A stretch of DNA of 64,000 nt, taken from contig RMBW01000016.1 in NCBI GenBank assembly GCA_004009845.1, positions 310,001-374,000 on the forward strand, in the 5' to 3' direction. Source of the stretch: Davidsoniella eucalypti (Eukaryota > Ascomycota > Sordariomycetes > Microascales > Ceratocystidaceae). A model generated the notes under the pieces. That model was not told the origin of the DNA. It saw only the letters and a list, made by a program, of their open reading frames with translations, and did not search any database. Position numbers and translations under genes: made by a program. The number at the start of each line of letters is the position of its first letter. The stretch's first letter is position 1. Below, piece after piece: positions 46,451 through 55,568 of this stretch.

Positions 46451-48730
46451 ATGTCGACCGGGTCGGCTCCACACGAGCAAAACTCCCCTACAGCCGGCGC
46501 TATTTCTGTCTCCCCGGCAGCCTCACCTTCCGGCGAATCGACAGCCACCGCCTCCGATATCAATGCCACGACAGCTCCGGCCAAGGCAACCCCGTCAAAG
46601 GGCAAAAACAACCGTCCTGCCGCTCGGGGTACCGCCTTCTACGAGCGGAAACGTGCCGTACGCGCCTGCCAGGTCTGCCGCGCTCGCCGAACAAAGTGCG
46701 ACAATCTAAAGCCGTCATGCTCGTTCTGTCTAAAGGTCGGCGCCAAGTGTATCCAGTCTCCCGTTGATCTAAGCAGCTTCGACCCCGCCAGCTTGAAGAT
46801 CCTGGATCGTCTCGATGAGTTGGAGGGCCTGATCAAAGAGATAAAGGACGACAAAGAATTGAGGTCTAATGTGCCGTCTGAAGCCGACGATGATATCCGT
46901 ATACACAAGACCCGAGTCGTCGAACAGGTTGCCGAGGGCTTGAGAGGCATGATGCCGGTACGCACCACAGTCTCCGCCACACACGAGCCGTCTGCAGAAC
47001 CAGAACGACATGCAGCAACATCTACCATAGACCGATGCTATGTCGAACCAGAGCCACTAGCGAGTATATTCCGCTGGCCAATATTTGAAACTCCGTTACT
47101 TGCGGCCCGGAACCGATTTGGGTACGACTGCCCATCGTTCCCGTATCGTCTAGTGCCAGAACTCATGCACCTGGGCCATAAATCTCCTGTGTCGGGCAAG
47201 GCCAGCATGTCCATCAGCCACTTGACTGGAGCTACACCACAAAGGACACCGCGTGCCAAGAGCGCCTTCACATCTCCAGCCTCCTCGTCCACCACTCTAT
47301 CCGAGCCTTTAAACCTGGATCCAGATACGGTCCACACCTTACTCAACAATTATTTTAGCTATGTCAATGTCAGAAGTCAAGTTCTAGAAGAATTCACAAT
47401 GCGCAGCCGCCTACACACGATACTAGCCAGCCCGCTAAGTTTTACCGGAGAGTCTTGTTTAGCTCTGATCGTTTGCGCCCTTGGTGCTGTGGCATCGCCT
47501 TTCTATACTGACATCGAGATTCCATACAACATGTCTTTAAAATCACTAGCCCCACGGATATTCGCCGAGGCTCAGCGTCATTTAGGAGCTTCTTTAACTT
47601 CAGAGCCACTCATTGCTGCACAATGCCTGTTTCTGTTCGGCGTTTACTCGCTCTATGGCTTTCATGTCGAAACTGCCTGGCGCTTCTTTGTCCAGAGTCT
47701 AGCCTGCACTCAGCAATTCCAAATTGTAGTAAAAGACCCGGTAGAGGCTGCTAAGTATCTATACTTGCCCGCGGCGTCACAATCATCCAACACCGACTCG
47801 TCCTACCTAGACAGAGGTCACACCTCCCCAGAACACGACGCAACAAACCAGAACATCCACTACACCGTATACTGGAATGTGTGGAAAGCAGAGCGATATT
47901 TACGGCATGTGCTTCAGTTATCTGACTTTACACCGACAAGTCATGACCATTCCGCATTCTCTCTAGTCTTTTCAAATACATCCACTCCCGGATATCACCA
48001 ATATCAAGGTTTCGCCAACGACCAAGATGTCGGTCGCTTCATCTCTGGATATCAACCGGCTCGTGAGCGTATGTCGTGGGAGTTCTATCTTCTCGATGTC
48101 TCGCTCCATCGGTTAGGGGCTAGGATAAGCTCCGAGATTTCCGCATTAGCGGATGCAGCTCACGGAGACAGAAATGTCTTCTTGGCGTCTATGGCTGATG
48201 TAGTAATTTCACATGAACGGAGTGCTCACGAATGGGCAGTTTCCCTACCCCATATATTCAGCATTTCTAGGTCGCCTCATGTCGATCATCTATGTCAGTA
48301 TGTATTGCGGATTGCAAGCTTGGATATAGAAGAGATGATATCATGGCCGTTTGTTGCAGCCTTGTTGGATAGCGGTATAACCAGATCGAGTGCCGACTCG
48401 ATACCGCTCGCTTTCGATCCATTATATGCTCAACGCGGTCTCGACATGCACATACGAAGACTCAAAGTCAATCCCGGAAGTTTACGCCATAGACGTCACG
48501 ATACATACCAAATCATCGTTGGACATATTAGAAGTGTCACGGTTCTTCTAGCAGCGGCTATGATTTTAAAAGAAAGATCAAGCCCTATCGTCATGCAAAA
48601 TGACTGGCAAAGACATGTCCTCAACGTGCTAGATGTATTATCAGACTGGCGTGATGAATGTCCGGAGTTTGGACTAAGGTTGCAAACATTAGAAAGAGCA
48701 TACATCATTGCAGTAAGCCAAAAACTATAG
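46451..48730 (+). CDS. Zn2Cys6 fungal transcription factor
   Basis: Single exon, 759 residues. The binuclear zinc cluster, C-x2-C-x6-C-x6-C-x2-C-x6-C (CQVCRARRTKC ... CSFCLKVGAKC), lies at about residues 73-99 and binds DNA. It is followed by a short linker heptad (LKILDRLDELEGLIKEI) for dimerisation. The region from about 290 to 620 resembles the fungal-specific middle homology domain (LNNYFSYVNVRSQVLEEF; ETAWRFFVQSLACTQQF). The N-terminal 70 residues are Ala/Ser/Pro-rich. The frame is open upstream to 46292, but the ATG at 46451, in a good context (aacATGtc), matches the usual distance to the zinc cluster. The target genes are unknown, and the neighbours do not form a pathway that would suggest one. 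Confidence 0.92.
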   Translation: MSTGSAPHEQNSPTAGAISVSPAASPSGESTATASDINATTAPAKATPSKGKNNRPAARGTAFYERKRAVRACQVCRARRTKCDNLKPSCSFCLKVGAKCIQSPVDLSSFDPASLKILDRLDELEGLIKEIKDDKELRSNVPSEADDDIRIHKTRVVEQVAEGLRGMMPVRTTVSATHEPSAEPERHAATSTIDRCYVEPEPLASIFRWPIFETPLLAARNRFGYDCPSFPYRLVPELMHLGHKSPVSGKASMSISHLTGATPQRTPRAKSAFTSPASSSTTLSEPLNLDPDTVHTLLNNYFSYVNVRSQVLEEFTMRSRLHTILASPLSFTGESCLALIVCALGAVASPFYTDIEIPYNMSLKSLAPRIFAEAQRHLGASLTSEPLIAAQCLFLFGVYSLYGFHVETAWRFFVQSLACTQQFQIVVKDPVEAAKYLYLPAASQSSNTDSSYLDRGHTSPEHDATNQNIHYTVYWNVWKAERYLRHVLQLSDFTPTSHDHSAFSLVFSNTSTPGYHQYQGFANDQDVGRFISGYQPARERMSWEFYLLDVSLHRLGARISSEISALADAAHGDRNVFLASMADVVISHERSAHEWAVSLPHIFSISRSPHVDHLCQYVLRIASLDIEEMISWPFVAALLDSGITRSSADSIPLAFDPLYAQRGLDMHIRRLKVNPGSLRHRRHDTYQIIVGHIRSVTVLLAAAMILKERSSPIVMQNDWQRHVLNVLDVLSDWRDECPEFGLRLQTLERAYIIAVSQKL

Positions 48731-50196
48731 ATAATACACCCTAATGATTCACCATAACCATGGCGTGGCGTGGCGTGGTGTGGCATATAAAATATGAAAG
48801 GAAAACAGGACTGATAGCCCCCGTGAAAGCCCAAAAAAGCCATAATTCAATATAATATAATGAATATTAGTTGTACATACTACATACCCAGAACAACAGA
48901 TTGGTCTAACTTGGAAACGAAAGAGCCGGCAGTTCCCCCAATATCGAACATACGCATGACGGCAGTCCCCGGACGCTTATTCTAGATGGTATGACAAGGA
49001 TAGGTTGTATCACGTCTGAACTGGGTACTTGCCAAAAACGGTGTTTAATACCCAAATAGTTAGGATAAAGATTAGATCGAATTTGGCACTAGTCAATGTC
49101 CTTTACAAGATCAGCATATCCTTAGTTTAAGTAGACATAGCCAAATAAAAGCGAGTTCGATATCCAGCTACATCAGGTGATCCGAGAATACCGGAATTCA
49201 TCATGGAGTCTATTGACAAGAAATGATAGAAGCCAAAGCGTAAGAAGCTTACTAAGCAAAAATCGAACCTGGTGGCCAAACACAGCGTGTACTATGGTTG
49301 GCTAGGTTTAAGAGAAGTGGGGGCGACTTACCCTTTTGAGGTGTCAATAAAACTTTCTTAGGCTTCTTTTTTTCTTTACTAGCTGTATGTAGTTGAATAG
49401 TAAAAAGGCAGGAACAGGGTTTTCTTGATTACCCTTTTGGGACATTTGAATAACGAAAACCTTCTTATTCATATCTCGATTCATACTTCCCCGTTCAACG
49501 CCAAAAGGTTAGAGTAGATTCTCGACAGTATTGAAAGCAGGTTAAAAGATCGAATAACGTCTCTTGATTCCCCAAATATAGCTTGAATAAGCGTAAACGA
49601 CGTACTTTGGGCCAACCAAATGCCTAAACTTGAGCATCGAACACCCCAAGAGTTCCATTCGGCCAAGATTAGCTGTGGTACAGCGAGATTAGTCCTTACG
49701 ACGTTTTTCCATGATTCCATAAAAGTCAAGGCTTGATTCCTATTCAAGTGTTGAATAGATAATCTTGTTTCTTTGATGAACAAAGAGAGCCTTCCCAACT
49801 TGTAACAACCATGGGCAAACTAGTAGTTGTCTATGTGGCGATGATGGCCTATCCAAAGCCGTCGACTACTCGATGCTGATCGAAAGGAGCAAGGCAAGGC
49901 AAGTCACAAGAGAAGAGAATACTCGTATTGAAAGGAAACATATGCTGAGTATAGAGAGTCATCATGTATCGTCAACTTGTATAAATATAGACTGCTTCTC
50001 CCGATGAAAACACTTTTTACCTTTTCCTCTGCTCTTCACCCCCAAACATCCCCACACTTCCCTCATAGCTACATCTTACTCTTTCGAGACCTCGCCAACG
50101 ATTTCCTTTCTTTCTCAAAGAACTCTGCTATAACACACCTTTCCCAAGAACCCTTCCACGTCCTTTCTTTTTTTTTTTTTCCCCCAAACCGCCAAC
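48731..50196. other. intergenic region
   Basis: No supported gene. A 105-codon minus frame at 49481-49798 lacks recognisable features. The right part (49980-50196) is the promoter/leader of the pheromone-like gene, T/C-rich near the ATG. Confidence 0.4.
49980..49987 (+). promoter_or_regulatory. TATA box of the pheromone-like gene
   Basis: TATAAATA, 217 bp upstream of the ATG at 50197. Confidence 0.45.
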
Positions 50197-50745
50197 ATGC
50201 AGTTCCTCACCGTTCTCCTCGCCGCCGTCTCGGTCACCGCCGCTGCCGTTTCGCCCAACGCCGGCGCCGAGCTATCTGCCCGTGAAATCCAATCTACTCT
50301 TGCCCGCAACACCGCCATTGCCCGCGATCTCGAGGGTCAGCTGACCGCTCACGCCGAGGGCAAGCGTCACCTTGAGGAGGATGCTCTGGCCGGTCTACAG
50401 AAGAAGGCTTATACCTGCGGTGCCCGCGTCGGTCTCCCCTGCTGGAAGAAGCGCGATATCGAGTCTTCTCTGGTTGAGGTTAGACTGGATGCCCGTGACC
50501 TGGAGGCTGCTATGGCTCACAACTCTGCCGTTGCCCGCGATCTCGAGGGTCAGCTGACCGCTCACGCCGAGGGCAAGCGTCACCTCGAGGAGGATGCTCT
50601 GGCTGGTCTGCAGAAGAAGGCCTACACCTGCGGTGCCCGCGTCGGTCTCCCCTGCTGGAAGAAGCGCGATATCGAGTCTTCTCTGGCCAATGTTAGACTG
50701 GATTCCCGTGATCTGGAGGCTGCTCTGAGCAAGATCTCTGCTTAA
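50197..50745 (+). CDS. alpha-pheromone-like precursor with two Kex2-flanked peptide copies
   Basis: 182 residues, single coding exon. MQFLTVLLAAVSVTAAA is a signal peptide. Two near-identical 71-residue (213-bp) repeats each contain the peptide AYTCGARVGLPCW (50407-50445 and 50620-50658), preceded by KK and followed by KKR, plus a further KR site upstream (EGKR-HLEED). A secretory signal, tandem copies and Kex2 sites flanking a short peptide ending Cys-Trp match the layout of Pezizomycotina alpha-type mating pheromone precursors, whose peptides follow roughly W-C-x3-G-Q-x-C-W. Here the spacing is C-x4-G-x2-C-W and Trp before the first Cys is Thr, so it is a divergent member. A Kex2-processed RiPP precursor is the main alternative, but no modifying-enzyme gene is near. 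A probable intron (50750-50820) lies in the 3' untranslated region. Confidence 0.75.
   Translation: MQFLTVLLAAVSVTAAAVSPNAGAELSAREIQSTLARNTAIARDLEGQLTAHAEGKRHLEEDALAGLQKKAYTCGARVGLPCWKKRDIESSLVEVRLDARDLEAAMAHNSAVARDLEGQLTAHAEGKRHLEEDALAGLQKKAYTCGARVGLPCWKKRDIESSLANVRLDSRDLEAALSKISA
50326..50742 (+). repeat. 213-bp coding tandem repeat (two copies) in the pheromone-like gene
   Basis: The segment starting cagctgaccgctcacgcc is at 50338 and again at 50551, exactly 213 bp apart. The copies are nearly identical at DNA level over the processed peptide and its flanks, which points to recent duplication or gene conversion. The second copy is cut short by the stop codon. Confidence 0.9.
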
Positions 50746-51318
50746 ATTAGTAAGTAGTCATATATACTATTACCGATATCGTATCGTTAGAGAGAAACTG
50801 CTAACACTACATTCTAATAGTCCTCTTCTACAACGCTGATGTTAGACTAGTCCTGGGGGCCTAGCCTTCTATCATCTTCGCCTCCTCGGTTATCGTGGAT
50901 ACATCCTGCCGATATCCTACTCTACTGCGAGTGTTTATATCTCGTCGCCTCGCCACCTTTTATTCTTCTACTTTTTTGCATCGTTTTTGCACAAAACCCA
51001 CGTCTAGTCTTTTTTTTTTCATGATGGCGCCGTTTCTTGTCTTCTTCATTGAAGATACTCGGCTGTCAATTTTTCGATTCTTTCTTGGCTAATGTATCTT
51101 GGATCTTCATTCGCTTATCTAGTCTTTTGTCTAGCTTAGGATTTTTATTAGAGGGGACGCCTGGTAGGGTGGACTTAGCTGTCTTGTGGTTCAGCAGGCT
51201 CTGTAGTATAACTGGGGAATAATATATGCTCTACGCAGTCATGTGTCTGGCCTACGTGATAATCATGCTCAATATCAATACCTGCATACAACTCCATAGT
51301 GAAACCCTCTATGCCTCG
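50746..51318. other. 3' region between convergent genes, with probable 3'-UTR intron
   Basis: A donor GTAAGT at 50750, a branch site GCTAAC near 50800 and an acceptor ending AATAG at 50820 define a likely 71-nt intron starting 4 nt after the stop codon of the pheromone-like gene. The rest is T-rich with no gene. Confidence 0.55.
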
Positions 51319-54065
51319 TCAGTCCAAAGCCAAGGCCAGATTTAGTACATCGTCTGCCAATACTTCTGCAAAAGCAGAGGGCGCACAATCCTCACAGCCA
51401 GGACACTCCATGTTGCAATCAATGTTCCATGTTCCGTCACTCCGAAGATTGATCTCCCATCCTCTAACAGTTTGTTTGCATATGTCTCCTTTACCGCTGA
51501 ATGGCTTACTCAAGATGCGATGTGCAATCTGCACAATGGAAAACGCCGCAGAGCTTCTGTTTGTATCATTCATTGCTTCGTAGAACACCATGGCTGTATG
51601 GGCAACAGTGATGAACTCTTCGTTCACGAGCCCACAGTAGCCCTCAATTCTGGTAAATAGGCCAAAGAGAGGTTTGTTCAAGTCAACGTCGTAGTGGCCC
51701 ATGGTTTGGAAGCATGTAACAAGCCAATTTGCAGCTGCTTTCATGTACGACTTATCATCTTTGTGTGCCGCATATGAAAGATACGCGATGCAGATCCAGA
51801 TTGCAGGCGAGATGGCTTGGGCTCGAGGAAGCTGGCTGTAAATTTGGGCATCGTATGTAGCCATGAGCTGGTGTGTCAGGTTGACCATCGGTGTGACTCT
51901 TTCTATCGGTATGTGGGCGATTCCCAAAGTTTGAATCCGTTTTGCAATTTCAAGGGCTATCTTCTCGCGCCGATCGAATACCTCACCAGGTACCTTTCGC
52001 TCTGCCTCACAGAGTTGACAATGACAGGTGATGTTGTACCGTGCAAGCTGCTGGGTTCGTGCTTCGAGGGAAAGCTTTGGTGAAACCTTGCCGAGTGAGA
52101 TGACAACCTTTTTTCGCCAAGGACCCAGGGCTGTCAACGACAAGAGATCATCGTCAAATACCATGCGAGCGTTCGGACAACACGAATGTTGCGTCTTTAG
52201 TCTCGTCTAAAGACCAATAGCCATAGGGGCGCCCTGTAACTGATCATGGCCCGGAAAATAGCTGCCTATTCCCCGATTAATTCTCGGAACCAAGTGACAA
52301 AAACGTCGCCGCACCTCTTCATACAAGAATATATCTTTTGGACTCGGTCGCTCGGGGCATACGGCATCTTTTGGTAGAAAGTAATTTGGTGTAAAGAAGA
52401 CTGTCAGGTCGTCTTCTATCAGCCCAATGTCCAGCATCAGTTCTGCTACTCTGCTACTCAGTTGAGCCTGGTACACAGGAATGTCTTCCTTCTTGTGGAC
52501 AGAGCACCAAAGGCCGCGGTGACAACGCTCGAAGGCCATTATTTCGCCTATCTTCATGTCTTTAGCGCAAAAGAACATTGTCCGTTTCACTTCGACGGCG
52601 AACCCTGAGTTGTGAGACGCCGCAAACCAGGAAAAGAAGTCTGCCCTGGTCGCCCCTTCAGTTTCTACGCGGGTTACCCACTTTCCAACTTCTTCATCTT
52701 GTGATGTTTCTTTTGGGTACTTCGTTCTCATCTTTCGATATGCCACTCTTGCATGTGAAACCCAGTCATCTCTCGCGCGCTCTTCAATGGCAAAGAGTTT
52801 AAGTTTAAGGAGGCGATAGATACCGGAAGGGTTTCCTGCATTAGTCTGGGCAATGAAACGAGAGTACAAGCCGGCTTTGTATAACGCCTCCAGATATTTG
52901 ATCTCATAACTCGTAGCCTTGTCTTGGGTTACTATTTTTTTGTTTTTGATGGTCTCAGCGCTATGAAGAAAGTAAAGATAAGTCAGTCGTTTTTTTCACA
53001 ACTCATCTTCTTCAAACATGGACATTACTAATCTCATACCAGATAGAGGCAGCCCGCCAATGTTCATGCTTTATGGCAGCATCAAGTAAGCCACAGAGCT
53101 TGGGGAGGGACATTGTTTGTTCACACAAAATGATATCAAAAGGATTCTCAACGTATATCTCGTAGTCGGTCATGTCCTTGCAAATAAAGTATGGTCCGTA
53201 CACCATAATAGGACTACTAGGCACAATATAAGGTGCCAGTCCTGTAGACCAGGTGTTATAGATAGCGACTCGCTCCACCTCTCCGTCAGAATCTTTGGCG
53301 TAAAAAATGGAGCGGCGTGGTGTTTTAGAGTGGACCAGCCGTGTTACTGGAGTGAGTTTAATCGTCTGGTCTTCGTGGTGATGCTCAACGAGCAAATCCT
53401 TGAGCCGAATCTACGTAGGCGGTTAGACAGAGGCAGTCCTCCACGGCGATCATAGCTGTGGGTGGTTTGTAAAATACCTTTTTGTATGGCCCTTGAGAGC
53501 TAAAGACTCCCGTTTTATGCCGACGAAGAAGTGGAATCTTGAACAAGAGCCTTTCATCGCCCAACATACCCCTTCTGACTATCTCGTTTGCCTCCGCTTC
53601 GAGCTGTTTCTGGGACGGGATAAACCTCCGGGGACTTCGGGGTGATCCTCGGCATCTTTCGATATGGGCAATGTACTCGGGGTCATAGTCTGGCTCGCCA
53701 TCCACATAGAGACTCGGCAGCGCGTTGTTTTCCACGCACTTTTTCACATCATGGATGATCTTTGATTCGAGAGAAGATTCCACATTCGCTGTCGTAGCAT
53801 AGCTAAGGCCGCAAGCCGATGGCGCCAGCGAGCCTGTGCTTGCACTAGAGCAGACTTTAGTAGACAGAACAGACCCAGTATCCACTGACCTTGTCGCTAT
53901 CACCGTTGATCTGATGTCGTCTAGCAACTCCACTGGTATGGATATAGGCACATCAACAAAGGCACCTGGTTCCTGTCCGTCATGGCCAGCCTGCGGGGGC
54001 CCGCGGCCCGAAGCTATGTCGTCTGGCTCGGCAAAAGGCGAGCTGCCACTTTCTGTCATCCCCAT
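51319..54065 (-). pseudogene. SMYD-like SET-domain protein, interrupted by an in-frame TAG
   Basis: Three exons in phase: 53478-54065, 53040-53410, 51319-52960 (introns 67 and 79 nt; the first has a CTAAC branch site). Together they give 866 codons plus stop, but codon 571 (52207-52209) is TAG. A SET domain starts near FFCAKDMKIGEIMAFERC (about codon 500). After the TAG the same frame resumes with the SET hallmark TQHSCCPNARMVF, an ISLGKVSP segment and the post-SET zinc motif CHCQLC. SET proteins of this type methylate lysines, and the N-terminal half has helical, TPR-like character. The TAG sits between the two halves of the catalytic fold, so the encoded protein would be inactive unless the stop is removed. 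An intron of 39 nt (GTTACA...) or about 84 nt (GTTCCG...) could do this, but both have poor donors. A recent nonsense mutation is my preferred reading. Confidence 0.65.
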
Positions 54066-54950
54066 AATCGAGCTCGGGTAGGAAACTTATAATAAGAAGA
54101 TACAGAGTGCCGATTCAGCGGGTAGTGATGTCGGCGTCTAGCGCTGTTGGTATGAATGGCCGGTAAATATTAAGCACATTAGGCTATAGTATAGCGAGTC
54201 AACTGGCTGTCAGTCATAGAAGAATTATATGCTTAAAGATCAAAACACCCACCAAGGTACAATCACGAAGTTACTTAATCGAGCACATGTTTTTGTTTAT
54301 CTATCTGATATTCTATAGTTATTTAATGTCGGTCTTCAACGGGCTTCTCGTTGCGTTGTGGCTGTTGCCTATTCGAGAACTACGTCAGAGAGAAATACCA
54401 CATCATAACAACGCTATCACCAACATCAAAAGGACCTTCCACCGGAAAGACCGAGTCGCAACCCTAACTAACCCTGCTTGGTCGACTGGACCACACATGC
54501 GAATATCTCATCTCAACACAGAACAAAGACCTTTTTACTTTAGGGCATCGCAGCTCGCTGTCAAAAATAAAGAGCAAAGTCACGGCGCGTGCTACATACG
54601 CTAAGTATCTTACCTTCCTTCTTGGGCCACTCGATAAGCCTTGGCATCAAATGGTCAAGGCGCCTGCGATTCGATCGAGAAACATCTATGGACATGTAGA
54701 ACAATCTTGACCATGATGTTGTTCTCTTTCTGTAATCTGTAATACATATAGAGCGGTGTCGAGCCGGAAAATATCAACTCCATTATCTCTCAATTCACCA
54801 TCTACATCTATATCAGATCGACCATCCACTCTTTTATCAGACTGATTCATTCATCCCGCTAGCTCTACCCGTGCCTTCTGGTCTTCGTCCAGCTCCCCCT
54901 GTCTTACCTTACTTTCTCCCCTCTTCTTCCTCGCTTTTTTTTTTGCCGAG
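54066..54950. other. intergenic region between divergent genes
   Basis: Shared promoter region of the SET gene (minus) and the small secreted protein (plus). A 105-codon plus frame at 54287-54604 shows nothing recognisable. The last 150 bases are strongly pyrimidine-rich, as in a leader. Confidence 0.45.
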
Positions 54951-55568
54951 ATGTCACCCTCATTCTTCAAACTCGCCCTCCCGCTTCTAGCACTTTCGGG
55001 CTTCACCACCGCCGTACCAGCTATTCACCCGGGCACGAACCGTCCCAAGGGCGTCATGACTTCTTCTCTTATGCCCACTAACTGGGCTGCCGATAGCCTC
55101 AAGGTCACCATCAGCTCTGCTGAGACTGACCCTCTCATCCTGACCGTGACCATCACCAACACGGTCCACGTCCCGCTGACTGTGTTGATCTGGGACACTC
55201 CTCTAGACTCTGCTGCTCTTGATAGCGGTGTCATTTCTATCACTCCCAAGGGCAAGTCGGCGCCTCTCGATATTCCCGTCCGCCACGTTCGCCGTCCTAC
55301 CCCCTCCAAGTGGGATTACGAGACCATCCCTGCCGGCGAAAGCGTCACCTCTGAGATTGACCTTGACCGCCGCGACGGACCGGCCAAGGCTATCCGCGAC
55401 GCCGGTGGCGCTGACATTGTCATCACCGGCATCTGGCCTTCTGTCTGGGTTGGCGACGCGAGCACTGTCAACAGCTTGATTGGAGGCCCAAACGCTGATT
55501 CCAACAGATTGAAGGGCAAGGGTATGTCCTCCAAGTTCGAGTCGCCCCAATTCAGCTTGCAGCTATAG
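54951..55568 (+). CDS. small secreted beta-sandwich-like protein resembling a deuterolysin propeptide
   Basis: 205 residues, one exon. MSPSFFKLALPLLALSGFTTAVPA is a clear signal peptide. The remainder (SLKVTISSAETDPLILTVT, TVLIWDTPLDSAALDSGVISIT, IPAGESVTSEIDLDRRDG) has the rhythm of the propeptide of M35 deuterolysins, in which such a segment precedes an Asp-zinc protease. Here no protease domain follows: the protein ends after about 205 residues and no HExxH motif is present. It is therefore a stand-alone secreted protein of this kind, of unknown role. A second exon with the protease was looked for downstream and not seen. Codon use is C-rich, which suggests good expression. The family link is from pattern recognition and is moderate at best. 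Confidence 0.75.
   Translation: MSPSFFKLALPLLALSGFTTAVPAIHPGTNRPKGVMTSSLMPTNWAADSLKVTISSAETDPLILTVTITNTVHVPLTVLIWDTPLDSAALDSGVISITPKGKSAPLDIPVRHVRRPTPSKWDYETIPAGESVTSEIDLDRRDGPAKAIRDAGGADIVITGIWPSVWVGDASTVNSLIGGPNADSNRLKGKGMSSKFESPQFSLQL

Noticed and set aside
49481..49798. 105-codon minus frame
   Set aside because: No signal peptide, domain or splice pattern. Probably chance.
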